From Nioella sp965215655 (GTDB lineage: Bacteria; Pseudomonadota; Alphaproteobacteria; Rhodobacterales; Rhodobacteraceae), in contig NZ_OZ244111.1 of NCBI RefSeq assembly GCF_965215655.1, positions 1,302,001 to 1,366,000 of the forward strand: 64,000 nucleotides of DNA. Reading direction: 5' to 3'. The notes under the pieces are model-generated. The model was not told the origin of the DNA, searched no databases, and saw nothing but the letters and a program-made list of their open reading frames with translations. A program made the translations under genes and the position numbers. Shown piece after piece: positions 26,027 to 33,204 of this stretch (position 1 is the stretch's first letter; each line of letters opens with the position of its first letter).

Positions 26027-26458
26027 ATGGAAACCGAATTCACACCTTTGGCGAGCACCATCGGCGGGGTTCTCATCGGCACCGCTTCGGTGCTTTTGAT
26101 GCTGACCCTTGGCCGGATCATGGGCGCGACCGGCATTCTGGCCGGGTTCTTCAGCCCCGCCTCGCGCGAGGATTTCTACTGGCGCGCGGCCATTCTTGCC
26201 GGGATGGTCACTGGCCCGCTGGTTTACCTTGTGCTGATGGGCGAGATGCCTGCGGTCGAGGTGCCCATTTCGACACCCATGCTGCTGATCGGCGGGTTCA
26301 TCGTCGGGATCGGCGTGACCTACGGGTCGGGCTGCACATCGGGGCACGGGGTTTGCGGAATGGCGCGGCTGTCGCCCCGGTCGATCTCGGCCGTGGCCAC
26401 GTTCATGGTCTTCACTGGCCTCACCGTCTTTGTCATTCGTCACGTGATCGGAGCCTGA
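26027..26458 (+). CDS. YeeE/YedE family sulfur transport protein, first half
   Basis: A 143-residue membrane protein with about four segments and the signature GVTYGSGCTSGHGVCGMARL, whose cysteines are expected to handle thiosulfate or persulfide-type sulfur. It resembles PmpA or one half of TsuA. AAGGAGACAGG lies before the ATG at 26027, and an upstream extension of 30 residues is not used. It overlaps no other gene and is followed after 4 bp by the second half. Confidence 0.88.
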   Translation: METEFTPLASTIGGVLIGTASVLLMLTLGRIMGATGILAGFFSPASREDFYWRAAILAGMVTGPLVYLVLMGEMPAVEVPISTPMLLIGGFIVGIGVTYGSGCTSGHGVCGMARLSPRSISAVATFMVFTGLTVFVIRHVIGA

Positions 26459-26462
26459 GCCA

Positions 26463-26900
26463 ATGCGGATTATCGTAGCTTATCTCATCGGCATCGTCTT
26501 CGGCCTCGGCATCTCGATCTCGGGCATGGCCAACCCCGCCAAGGTGCTGAATTTCTTCGACGTCGCGGGAACCTGGGACCCGAGCCTGATCTTCGTGATG
26601 GGCGGGGCCGTGGTGGTGACATTCCTGGGCTACCGCTTCGTGCTGAAACGGCCCATGCCGATCTTTGACCGGCAGTTCCTGCTGCCCGGCTCCAACGTCA
26701 TCGACCTCAAACTGCTCGGCGGGTCGGCCGTCTTCGGCATCGGCTGGGGCATTGCCGGGTTCTGCCCCGGTGGCGCGCTGCCAGCGCTCGGGACCGGCCG
26801 GACCGAGGTCGTTCTCTTCACCATTGCCCTTGTCGCGGGGATCTTCGCGGCGCGGGCCCTCATGCACTTCCGCCGTCCGACGGCGCCCACGCAGGCCTGA
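26463..26900 (+). CDS. YeeE/YedE (DUF6691) family sulfur transport protein, second half
   Basis: A 145-residue membrane protein with about four segments, starting MRIIVAYLIGIVFGLGISIS. It has the second conserved sulfur-handling block GWGIAGFCPGGALPALGTG, where Cys sits in GFCPGGA. It pairs with the upstream gene to form one YeeE/YedE-type transporter. In related operons this pair imports sulfur species for the dioxygenase and SQR encoded next. Inner membrane. Confidence 0.88.
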   Translation: MRIIVAYLIGIVFGLGISISGMANPAKVLNFFDVAGTWDPSLIFVMGGAVVVTFLGYRFVLKRPMPIFDRQFLLPGSNVIDLKLLGGSAVFGIGWGIAGFCPGGALPALGTGRTEVVLFTIALVAGIFAARALMHFRRPTAPTQA

Positions 26901-26945
26901 TGCCTGCCGAAACCTGAACAAACCGAATACCTGGAGGATACCCAA

Positions 26946-27830
26946 ATGTCGACCTACCCCGTTGATATGTCTGTCAAACCCGAAGTCGAGGCGTTCTTCG
27001 ACCCGGCCACCAACACGATCAGCTATATCGTCAAGGACCCGAGCTCGAACTCCTGTGCCATTGTCGATTCCGTCATGGATATCGACTATGCCGCCGGCCG
27101 CATCACCTATGAACATGCCGATGAGTTGATCGCCTATGTTCAGAAGAACGACCTCAAGCTGGAATGGATCATCGAGACCCACGTCCATGCCGATCACCTG
27201 TCCGCCGCGCCCTATATCCAGCAGAAGCTGGGGGGCAAGATCGGCGTGGGCGACAAGATCATGGTCGTGCAGGACACGTTCGGCAAAGTCTTCAATGAAG
27301 GCACCGAGTTCCAGCGGGACGGCAGCCAGTTCGACAAGCTTTTCGTCGAGGGCGACACCTACACCATTGGCAACATGCAGGCCTTTGCCATGTACACGCC
27401 CGGCCACACCCCGGCCTGCATGGTCCATGTGATGGGCGATGCCGCCTTCGTGGGCGACACCCTGTTCATGCCCGATGGCGGCTCGGCCCGTGCCGACTTC
27501 CCCGGTGGCGATGCGGGCACGCTTTATGACTCGATTCAGAAGGTGCTGACGCTGCCCGACGATATGCGCCTGTTCATGTGCCACGATTACGGCCCCAATG
27601 GCCGCGACATCGCCTGGGAAACCACCGTGGGCGAGGAAAAGGCGCATAACATCCATGTGGGTGGTGGCAAGACGAAGGAAGAATTCGTCAAGTTCCGCAC
27701 CGAGCGTGACGCACAGCTTGACATGCCCAAGCTAATCATCCCCTCCTTGCAGGTGAACATGCGCGCAGGCGAGGTGCCGACCGACAAGGACGGCAACCCG
27801 ATGCTCAAGGTGCCGGTCAACGCGCTGTAG
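26946..27830 (+). CDS. MBL-fold hydrolase, persulfide dioxygenase-like (ETHE1/Blh type)
   Basis: A 294-residue metallo-beta-lactamase-fold protein. The metal-binding motif is HVHADH (His79, His81, Asp83, His84), with a further His in TPGHTPACMVHV and Asp in FVGDTLFMPDGGS. The block DGGSARADFPGG is typical of persulfide dioxygenases, which oxidise glutathione persulfide to sulfite using iron. CTGGAGGATACCC provides the ribosome site. It lies between the sulfur transporter and the DUF442-SQR gene, which supports a role in sulfide oxidation. Confidence 0.9.
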   Translation: MSTYPVDMSVKPEVEAFFDPATNTISYIVKDPSSNSCAIVDSVMDIDYAAGRITYEHADELIAYVQKNDLKLEWIIETHVHADHLSAAPYIQQKLGGKIGVGDKIMVVQDTFGKVFNEGTEFQRDGSQFDKLFVEGDTYTIGNMQAFAMYTPGHTPACMVHVMGDAAFVGDTLFMPDGGSARADFPGGDAGTLYDSIQKVLTLPDDMRLFMCHDYGPNGRDIAWETTVGEEKAHNIHVGGGKTKEEFVKFRTERDAQLDMPKLIIPSLQVNMRAGEVPTDKDGNPMLKVPVNAL

Positions 27831-27856
27831 TCGGTGCGGCCAGGAAGGACAGACCC

Positions 27857-29530
27857 ATGGAAATCAAAACCATCAATGCCTCGATCTCGGTCAGCCCGCA
27901 GGTCTCGGCGGAAGACATGCGCCGCATCGCGGATCAGGGCTTCCGGTCGGTGATCTGCAACCGGCCGGACGGTGAAGGCGCCGACCAGCCTAACCATGAC
28001 GAGATCGAGGCGGCGGCCAAGGCCGCGGGTCTCGAATTCCGCTACCTGCCGGTGGTCTCGGGCCGGGTGACGGACGAAGATGCCGAGGCGTTTGGCCAGG
28101 CGATGGAGGAGCTGCCACGCCCCGTCTTCGCCTATTGCCGCACCGGTACGCGCTGCGCGACGCTCTGGTCGCTCAGCCATGCCGACACGCTGCCGGTGGC
28201 CGACATTCTCGCTTCGACCAAGGCGGCGGGCTATGACATGGCGGGCGTCGTACGGCGCATCGTCAATGGCGGCAAGACGCCCACGGATCGGGCCGATGCC
28301 AGTTTCGACGTTGTGATCGTGGGTGGCGGGGCTGCCGGTATCTCGACCGCGTCGTCACTGAAGGCGCGCAAGCCGGGGCTGGAGATCGCCATTATCGACC
28401 CCGCCGATATCCACTACTACCAGCCCGGCTGGACCATGGTGGGGGGCGGCATCTTCGAGGCCGCTGATACCGCCAAGACCATGGGCAGCCTGATCCCCAA
28501 GGGCGTGCACTGGATCAAATCCGCCGTCGCGGCGTTCGAGCCGAAGGATAACGCGGTCATCCTAGATGGCTGTCGCGTGGTGGGCTACAAGCGGCTTGTC
28601 GTGTGTCCGGGCATTAAGCTCGACTGGCACAAGGTCGAGGGGCTTGTGGACACGCTTGGCAAGAACGGCGTGACCTCGAATTACCGCTATGACCTCGCGC
28701 CTTACACGTGGGAGCTGGTGCAGGGCCTGAAGGAAGGCCGGGCGCTGTTCACGCAGCCGCCGATGCCAATCAAATGCGCAGGCGCCCCGCAAAAGGCGCT
28801 GTACCTGTCCGGTGACCACTGGTTCCGCAATGGAACGCTTAAGGATATCGACATCCAGTTCATGAATGCGGGCGGGGTGCTCTTTGGCGTCAAGGACTAT
28901 GTCCCGGCGCTTGAGAAATACATCGAGAAATACAATGCCGACCTGAACTTCTTCCACAATCTGGTGGCGGTGGATGGCGAGGCGAAGAAAGCCACCTTCA
29001 AGGTTGCCAAGCCCGACACCGATCCGACCGAGGTGACGGTCGAGTTCGACATGATGCATGTCTGCCCGCCGCAGACCGCGCCCGATTTCATCCGTGTGTC
29101 GCCGCTGGCCGATGCCGCCGGATGGGTCGATGTCGATCAGGCCACCCTGCGTCACAAAACCTATGAGAATATCTGGTCGCTCGGTGACGTGATGAACGCC
29201 CCCAATGCCAAGACGGCAGCGGCGGCGCGCATGCAGGCCCCCATCGTGGCGCAGAACCTGGCCGATGACATCGACGGGCGTTCGCCCACCTCGATGTATA
29301 ACGGCTACGGCTCCTGCCCGCTGACGGTGGAACGCGGCAAGATCGTGCTGGCCGAGTTTGGCTATGGCGGGGCGCTGCTGCCGTCCTTCCCCAAATGGCT
29401 GATCGACGGCACGAAGCCCTCGAGCCTGTCCTGGTTCTTGAAGGAAAAACTGCTGCCACCCGTCTACTGGAAGGCCATGCTGCGTGGCCGTGAATGGATG
29501 GTGAAACCCGAGAAGGTCAGCGCCAGCTGA
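27857..29530 (+). CDS. DUF442 phosphatase/rhodanese-like domain fused to sulfide:quinone oxidoreductase
   Basis: A 557-residue fusion. Residues 1-145 form a TIGR01244/DUF442 domain with the Cys94 loop YCRTGTRC, like tyrosine phosphatases and rhodaneses. From about residue 152 (FDVVIVGGGAAGISTASSLK) an FAD-dependent SQR follows. Cys307 in PIKCAGAPQKALYLS and Cys487 in GYGSCPLTVE match the redox cysteines of the mitochondrial type (type II) SQR. It would oxidise sulfide to a persulfide, reduce quinone, and possibly pass the sulfur through the fused domain. It is 26 bp behind the dioxygenase gene. Such fusions are known in Rhodobacterales and Xylella. Confidence 0.92.
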   Translation: MEIKTINASISVSPQVSAEDMRRIADQGFRSVICNRPDGEGADQPNHDEIEAAAKAAGLEFRYLPVVSGRVTDEDAEAFGQAMEELPRPVFAYCRTGTRCATLWSLSHADTLPVADILASTKAAGYDMAGVVRRIVNGGKTPTDRADASFDVVIVGGGAAGISTASSLKARKPGLEIAIIDPADIHYYQPGWTMVGGGIFEAADTAKTMGSLIPKGVHWIKSAVAAFEPKDNAVILDGCRVVGYKRLVVCPGIKLDWHKVEGLVDTLGKNGVTSNYRYDLAPYTWELVQGLKEGRALFTQPPMPIKCAGAPQKALYLSGDHWFRNGTLKDIDIQFMNAGGVLFGVKDYVPALEKYIEKYNADLNFFHNLVAVDGEAKKATFKVAKPDTDPTEVTVEFDMMHVCPPQTAPDFIRVSPLADAAGWVDVDQATLRHKTYENIWSLGDVMNAPNAKTAAAARMQAPIVAQNLADDIDGRSPTSMYNGYGSCPLTVERGKIVLAEFGYGGALLPSFPKWLIDGTKPSSLSWFLKEKLLPPVYWKAMLRGREWMVKPEKVSAS

Positions 29531-29554
29531 TCCTCCCGATCTTTTGACCCTCGT

Positions 29555-29580
29555 GCCCCTACCCGGGCGCGGGGGCCTTT
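29555..29580 (+). terminator. Possible weak terminator after the SQR fusion
   Basis: GCCCC (29555-29559) can pair with GGGGC (29572-29576), followed by CTTTC. The stem is short and the T tract poor. It lies 24 bp after the stop codon and 57 bp before the SulP start, so partial read-through is likely. Confidence 0.3.
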
Positions 29581-29637
29581 CGGACCCGCCGGGCTGACGC
29601 CTGCGCGGCTCTGCTGACTATTTCCGAAAGGTGCGCA

Positions 29638-31377
29638 ATGCTCGCCCGATATCTGCCCATTCTCGACTGGGGCCGGAGCTACAACAAACAGGCCCTGTCG
29701 AATGACCTTATCGCCGCCGTGATCGTCACGATCATGCTGATCCCGCAATCGCTGGCCTATGCGCTGCTCGCTGGCCTGCCGCCCGAGATGGGGCTTTACG
29801 CCTCGATCGCGCCGATCATCCTATATGCCATCTTTGGCACCTCTCGGGCATTGGCCGTGGGGCCGGTTGCCGTGGTATCGCTGATGACAGCGGCGTCCAT
29901 TGGCCAGATCGCCGAGGCCGGGACGGCGGGCTACGTCATTGCGGCGCTGACGCTCGCGGGGCTGTCAGGGGCAATGCTGCTGGCCATGGGGGTGTTCAAG
30001 CTCGGGTTCCTGGCGAATTTCCTGTCGCATCCGGTGATTGCCGGCTTCATCACCGCCTCTGGCGTGATCATCGCGGCAAGCCAACTCAAGCACATTCTCG
30101 GTGTCTCGGCGGGCGGTCATAACCTGCTGGAGCTGGTGGAATCTCTCTGGCATCACCTGCCGGAGACGAACCTTTACACGCTGGTCATTGGCGTCACGGC
30201 CACGGCGTTCCTCTTCTGGGTGCGCAAGGGGCTGAAACCCGCGCTGCGCAAACTGGGCCTGTCGCCGGCGCTGGCCGATGTGGCTGCCAAGGCGGGACCG
30301 GTGGCGGCGGTCGTGGTGACGACGCTGGTTGTCTGGCTTTTCGACCTGAACGGGCAGGGGGTGGCCATCGTGGGTGAGGTGCCGCAGAGCCTGCCGCCTC
30401 TGACAATGCCCTCCTTCGACCTTGACCTGATCCGCGCGCTGGCGGTGCCCGCGCTGCTGATCTCGGTCATCGGCTTTGTGGAGTCGATCTCGGTCGCACA
30501 GACGCTGGCGGCCAAGAAGCGCCAGCGCATTGACCCGGATCAGGAACTGATCGGGCTCGGTGCCGCCAATATCGGCGCGGCCTTCACCGGCGGCTTCCCG
30601 GTGACCGGCGGGTTTTCCCGTTCCGTCGTGAACTATGACGCAGGCGCCGAAACGCCCGCTGCCGGGGCCTATACCGCCGTCGGTCTGGCGATTGCGGCCC
30701 TCGCCCTGACGCCGCTGATCTTCTTCCTGCCGAAGGCGACGCTGGCGGCCACGATCATCGTGGCGGTGCTGTCCCTTGTCGATTTCTCGATCCTGAAAAA
30801 GACCTGGGGCTATTCGAAGGCCGATTTCACCGCCGTTGCCGCGACGATCCTTCTGACGCTGGCCATGGGCGTGGAGGTCGGCGTGTCGGCGGGCGTTCTG
30901 CTGTCCATCGCGCTCTATCTCTACAAGACCTCGCGCCCGCATATCGCCGAGGTCGGGCTGATGCAGGACGGGTCCGAGCATTTCCGCAACATCAAGCGCT
31001 ACGAGGTGCTGACCAACCCCGCGATGGTGACGCTGCGGGTGGATGAAAGCCTCTATTTCGCCAATGCCCGCTATCTGGAGGACTATATCCTTGACCGGGT
31101 GGTCGGGGCCGAGGGGGTCAAGCATGTCGTCCTGATGTTCTCTGCCGTGAACGAGGTCGACATGTCGGCGTTGGAATCGCTGGAGGCGATCAACCACCGG
31201 CTGGCCTCCATGGGCATCGCGCTGCACCTGTCCGAGGTGAAAGGGCCGGTCATGGACCGCCTGAAGCGCGCGCATTTCCTGGAGGAGCTGACCGGCAAGG
31301 TCTTCCTGTCGCAATATGCGGCGATGTCGGAACTGGGGCCGGTGGTCGGGAAGACCGCCCCGAACGCGGCGGAGTGA
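29638..31377 (+). CDS. SulP family inorganic anion transporter
   Basis: A 579-residue SLC26/SulP carrier with about 12-14 membrane segments (for instance LIAAVIVTIMLIPQSLAYAL) and a C-terminal STAS domain from about residue 440. It carries the conserved NIGAAFTGGFPVTGGFSRS block. It would move sulfate, sulfite or bicarbonate. Following a sulfide-oxidation set, export or uptake of sulfate or sulfite is the most likely job. GAAAGG lies before the ATG. Its stop abuts the convergent Rrf2 gene with no gap. Confidence 0.93.
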   Translation: MLARYLPILDWGRSYNKQALSNDLIAAVIVTIMLIPQSLAYALLAGLPPEMGLYASIAPIILYAIFGTSRALAVGPVAVVSLMTAASIGQIAEAGTAGYVIAALTLAGLSGAMLLAMGVFKLGFLANFLSHPVIAGFITASGVIIAASQLKHILGVSAGGHNLLELVESLWHHLPETNLYTLVIGVTATAFLFWVRKGLKPALRKLGLSPALADVAAKAGPVAAVVVTTLVVWLFDLNGQGVAIVGEVPQSLPPLTMPSFDLDLIRALAVPALLISVIGFVESISVAQTLAAKKRQRIDPDQELIGLGAANIGAAFTGGFPVTGGFSRSVVNYDAGAETPAAGAYTAVGLAIAALALTPLIFFLPKATLAATIIVAVLSLVDFSILKKTWGYSKADFTAVAATILLTLAMGVEVGVSAGVLLSIALYLYKTSRPHIAEVGLMQDGSEHFRNIKRYEVLTNPAMVTLRVDESLYFANARYLEDYILDRVVGAEGVKHVVLMFSAVNEVDMSALESLEAINHRLASMGIALHLSEVKGPVMDRLKRAHFLEELTGKVFLSQYAAMSELGPVVGKTAPNAAE

Positions 31378-31821
31378 TCAGCAGACGGGTTCGAGCGACA
31401 GCAGCCGTTCGAGCCCGGCATTGTTGCAGGTCAGGTCGTTCAGCGTGACGTCGTCTAGCGTGGCGTAGAACGCCTCCAGCGCCGTATCGAGCGAGTTGCG
31501 CAGTTTGCAGACCGGGGCAATGGGGCAATGGTTGTCGCGGGCAGAGAAGCATTCGGCAAAGGGGGTGTTGGCCTCGAACGTGCGAAAGACCCGCCCGACG
31601 CTGATCTCCTCAGGCGGCAGGCGCAGGCGGATGCCGCCGTTGCGGCCGCGGATCGTCTCGATGAACCCGGTCTGGGCCAGTTTGTTGATGACGACGCCCA
31701 GATGCGCCTCGGACGCGCCGGTGGCTTCGGCGATCTCGGCCTTGCGGACGATCTTTCCGGGATTCACCGCGCAGGTCATCAATGCACGCATGGCGATATT
31801 GGTTCTGACGGTCAGGCGCAT
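31378..31821 (-). CDS. Rrf2 family transcriptional regulator (NsrR-like cysteine set)
   Basis: A 147-residue regulator starting MRLTVRTNIAMRALM. The winged helix lies at about 10-65 (AEIAEATGASEAHLGVVINK). Cys91, Cys99 and Cys105 form a C-x7-C-x5-C set that can hold an iron-sulfur cluster, near the NsrR pattern though with a wider first spacing. It may sense nitric oxide, redox state or sulfur species. It is convergent with the SulP gene and probably regulates the sulfur module or itself. An upstream 25-codon extension is rejected. An FNR-like box lies 53 bp upstream. Confidence 0.88.
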   Translation of the reverse strand: MRLTVRTNIAMRALMTCAVNPGKIVRKAEIAEATGASEAHLGVVINKLAQTGFIETIRGRNGGIRLRLPPEEISVGRVFRTFEANTPFAECFSARDNHCPIAPVCKLRNSLDTALEAFYATLDDVTLNDLTCNNAGLERLLSLEPVC

Positions 31822-31873
31822 CTGCAATAGTCCTTTTGATGCGCGGACCATAGGCAAACCCGCGAAACGCACC

Positions 31874-31887
31874 TTGATCCAGATCAG
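31874..31887. promoter_or_regulatory. FNR-like palindrome upstream of the Rrf2 gene
   Basis: TTGATCCAGATCAG matches TTGAT-N4-ATCAA at 9 of 10 positions. It lies 53 bp before the Rrf2 start, a distance fitting activation or repression by a Crp/Fnr protein. Confidence 0.5.
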
Positions 31888-32013
31888 AGTGCGCAAAACC
31901 TGCGGTTGTTAAACATGAAGGTAAGATTCGTGTTTGACGCGGATCGGCGCAGGGCTCCTCTCCCGGCCCGGGCGCGTTATTCGGCCCCGGTGCGATGCTC
32001 CGGGGCCATTTTT

Positions 32014-32673
32014 TCAGAAATCGACCGAATAGAGCGCGGCAGGCCGGTGCCGCCCGCCAGAGGTTTTTTCGTTCAGGTCGACAAGATCCCAGTTCGCCGC
32101 AATCCACTTGCGGAAATTGCGCTTGTCCAGCGGTTCGCCCTTAAGGGTCTCGAACACCGCCTGCGCCTGCGCCAGGGTGAATTTCTGCGGCAGGAACTGG
32201 AACGCGGATTTCGCTGTCTCCGTCACGCGGTTGGTGACCTTGTCGGCCAGCCGGGCACGGGCATCGGCGAGGATCGTGGCGTGGTCGAAGGCCAGCGGAG
32301 GCAGTTCGTCCATGTCGAACCATTGGGCATCGGCAGCGTCGGTGGCTGCGGCCAGAACCATCTGGTCAGACGGCACCAGCGCCATGAAGGCCACGGTGAT
32401 CACCCGTTCGCGCGGGTCGCGGTCGGGCGCGCCATAGGCGCCCAGCTGTTCCAGCGGCACGCCGGACACCCCGGTTTCTTCCTCCAACTCTCGTGCAGCG
32501 CCGACGACAAGGTCTTCGTCCATCTTGATGAAGCCACCGGGGATGGCCCAACAATCCTTGAAGGGGTCGATCAGACGCTGGATCAGCAAAACCTTCAACG
32601 TGCCTTCGCGGATCGAGAAAATGCAGATGTCAGCCGTGACCGCGGGATGCGGATATTCATATGTATAACTCAT
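32014..32673 (-). CDS. Nudix hydrolase with C-terminal winged helix (NrtR-like)
   Basis: A 219-residue protein. Residues 10-145 form a Nudix domain with an intact box: Gly47-x5-Glu53-x7-Arg61-Glu62, then Glu65, Glu66 and Gly68. The C-terminal part (about 150-219) with LPQKFTLAQAQAVFETL and LDKRNFRKWI matches the winged helix of NrtR regulators, which control NAD synthesis and respond to ADP-ribose. An intact Nudix box means it may also hydrolyse ADP-ribose or a related compound. It is divergent from a TIR-domain gene, and TIR domains often cleave NAD to ADP-ribose. DNA target not identified. Confidence 0.88.
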   Translation of the reverse strand: MSYTYEYPHPAVTADICIFSIREGTLKVLLIQRLIDPFKDCWAIPGGFIKMDEDLVVGAARELEEETGVSGVPLEQLGAYGAPDRDPRERVITVAFMALVPSDQMVLAAATDAADAQWFDMDELPPLAFDHATILADARARLADKVTNRVTETAKSAFQFLPQKFTLAQAQAVFETLKGEPLDKRNFRKWIAANWDLVDLNEKTSGGRHRPAALYSVDF

Positions 32674-32742
32674 GCCTGCCCGTTCGCCGGTCTGAACCCG
32701 GCCCTTTCAAAAATGGTAACCCGTCCCGGGGCTGAATGTATG

Positions 32743-32757
32743 GTGTAAAGTTCACAC
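32743..32757. promoter_or_regulatory. Candidate operator GTGT-N7-ACAC upstream of the Nudix gene
   Basis: GTGTAAAGTTCACAC is palindromic at six of seven pairs. It lies 70 bp before the NrtR-like start. A second GTGT-N7-ACAC element occurs at 32986-33000. It could be the self-operator of the NrtR-like protein; this is inference. Confidence 0.35.
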
Positions 32758-32783
32758 ACTGACGGAGTCCCGTCAAGTAAATT

Positions 32784-32910
32784 GGCCGGCCCCCTGGGAC
32801 AGAAGGGGCCGGCCGGACGATCCAGTTCATGGGGACAGGGATAGGACGGATCGTCTTGAGGATTAAGAAAAGAGAGAGGGAGGAAAAGGTCTTTGGAGGA
32901 GGTCTTAATC
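32784..32910 (-). ncRNA. Candidate structured small RNA
   Basis: Three consecutive perfect stems: GGCCGGCCCC (32784-32793) with GGGGCCGGCC (32805-32814); GACGATCC (32816-32823) with GGATCGTC (32848-32855); GATTAAGA (32861-32868) with TCTTAATC (32903-32910). Read on the minus strand, the outer loop holds CCTCCTCC and CCTCCCTC runs and the GC-rich stem comes last, followed by AATTTA. This recalls the CUCCUCCC-loop RNAs of Rhodobacterales. A TTTACA-N17-CATAAC promoter-like pair on the minus strand lies near 32972-33000. Strand is uncertain. Confidence 0.45.
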
Positions 32911-32985
32911 TGGTCTTTCGTATGGTAGGTTTGAGTGGTGATGTGTTTGTGTCAGTTCGTATTGTCGTTATGACACTAACAAAAC

Positions 32986-33000
32986 GTGTTGTAAATACAC
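32986..33000. promoter_or_regulatory. Second GTGT-N7-ACAC element
   Basis: GTGTTGTAAATACAC shares the GTGT-N7-ACAC frame with 32743-32757 but is less symmetric inside. It lies 205 bp before the TIR gene start and overlaps the promoter-like sequence of the candidate RNA. Confidence 0.3.
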
Positions 33001-33204
33001 TTATTTGACTTTCCGGGCTGTTTTTTGCCCCGCCATAGGTAAGTAATTGATGATGAAGGCAATAATTTCCGGCGTCGCGCGGTGGTTTCTGCGGGGCAGG
33101 TGCTGGCAAGGCCGGCTCTGGCCGCTTCTTTGTGGAGAATCACAGATGCTTCCTGCCTCTGCGGGGGTGGATTTTTTGCCGCTCGCAGGGCTTGATGGTG
33201 CCAC

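Larger units (their letters stand above)
32674..33204. other. 531 bp divergent gap with stacked inverted repeats
   Basis: No protein gene is convincing; a 150-codon frame on the minus strand has no homology. The gap holds two GTGT-N7-ACAC elements, at least four inverted repeats between 32761 and 32910, and an AT-rich stretch at 32940-33005 that may hold promoters for both strands. The structured part is listed as a candidate RNA. Confidence 0.5.

Noticed and set aside
32657..33109. 150-codon minus-strand frame in the Nudix/TIR gap
   Set aside because: Low complexity, no homology, and the DNA is better explained by stacked inverted repeats.
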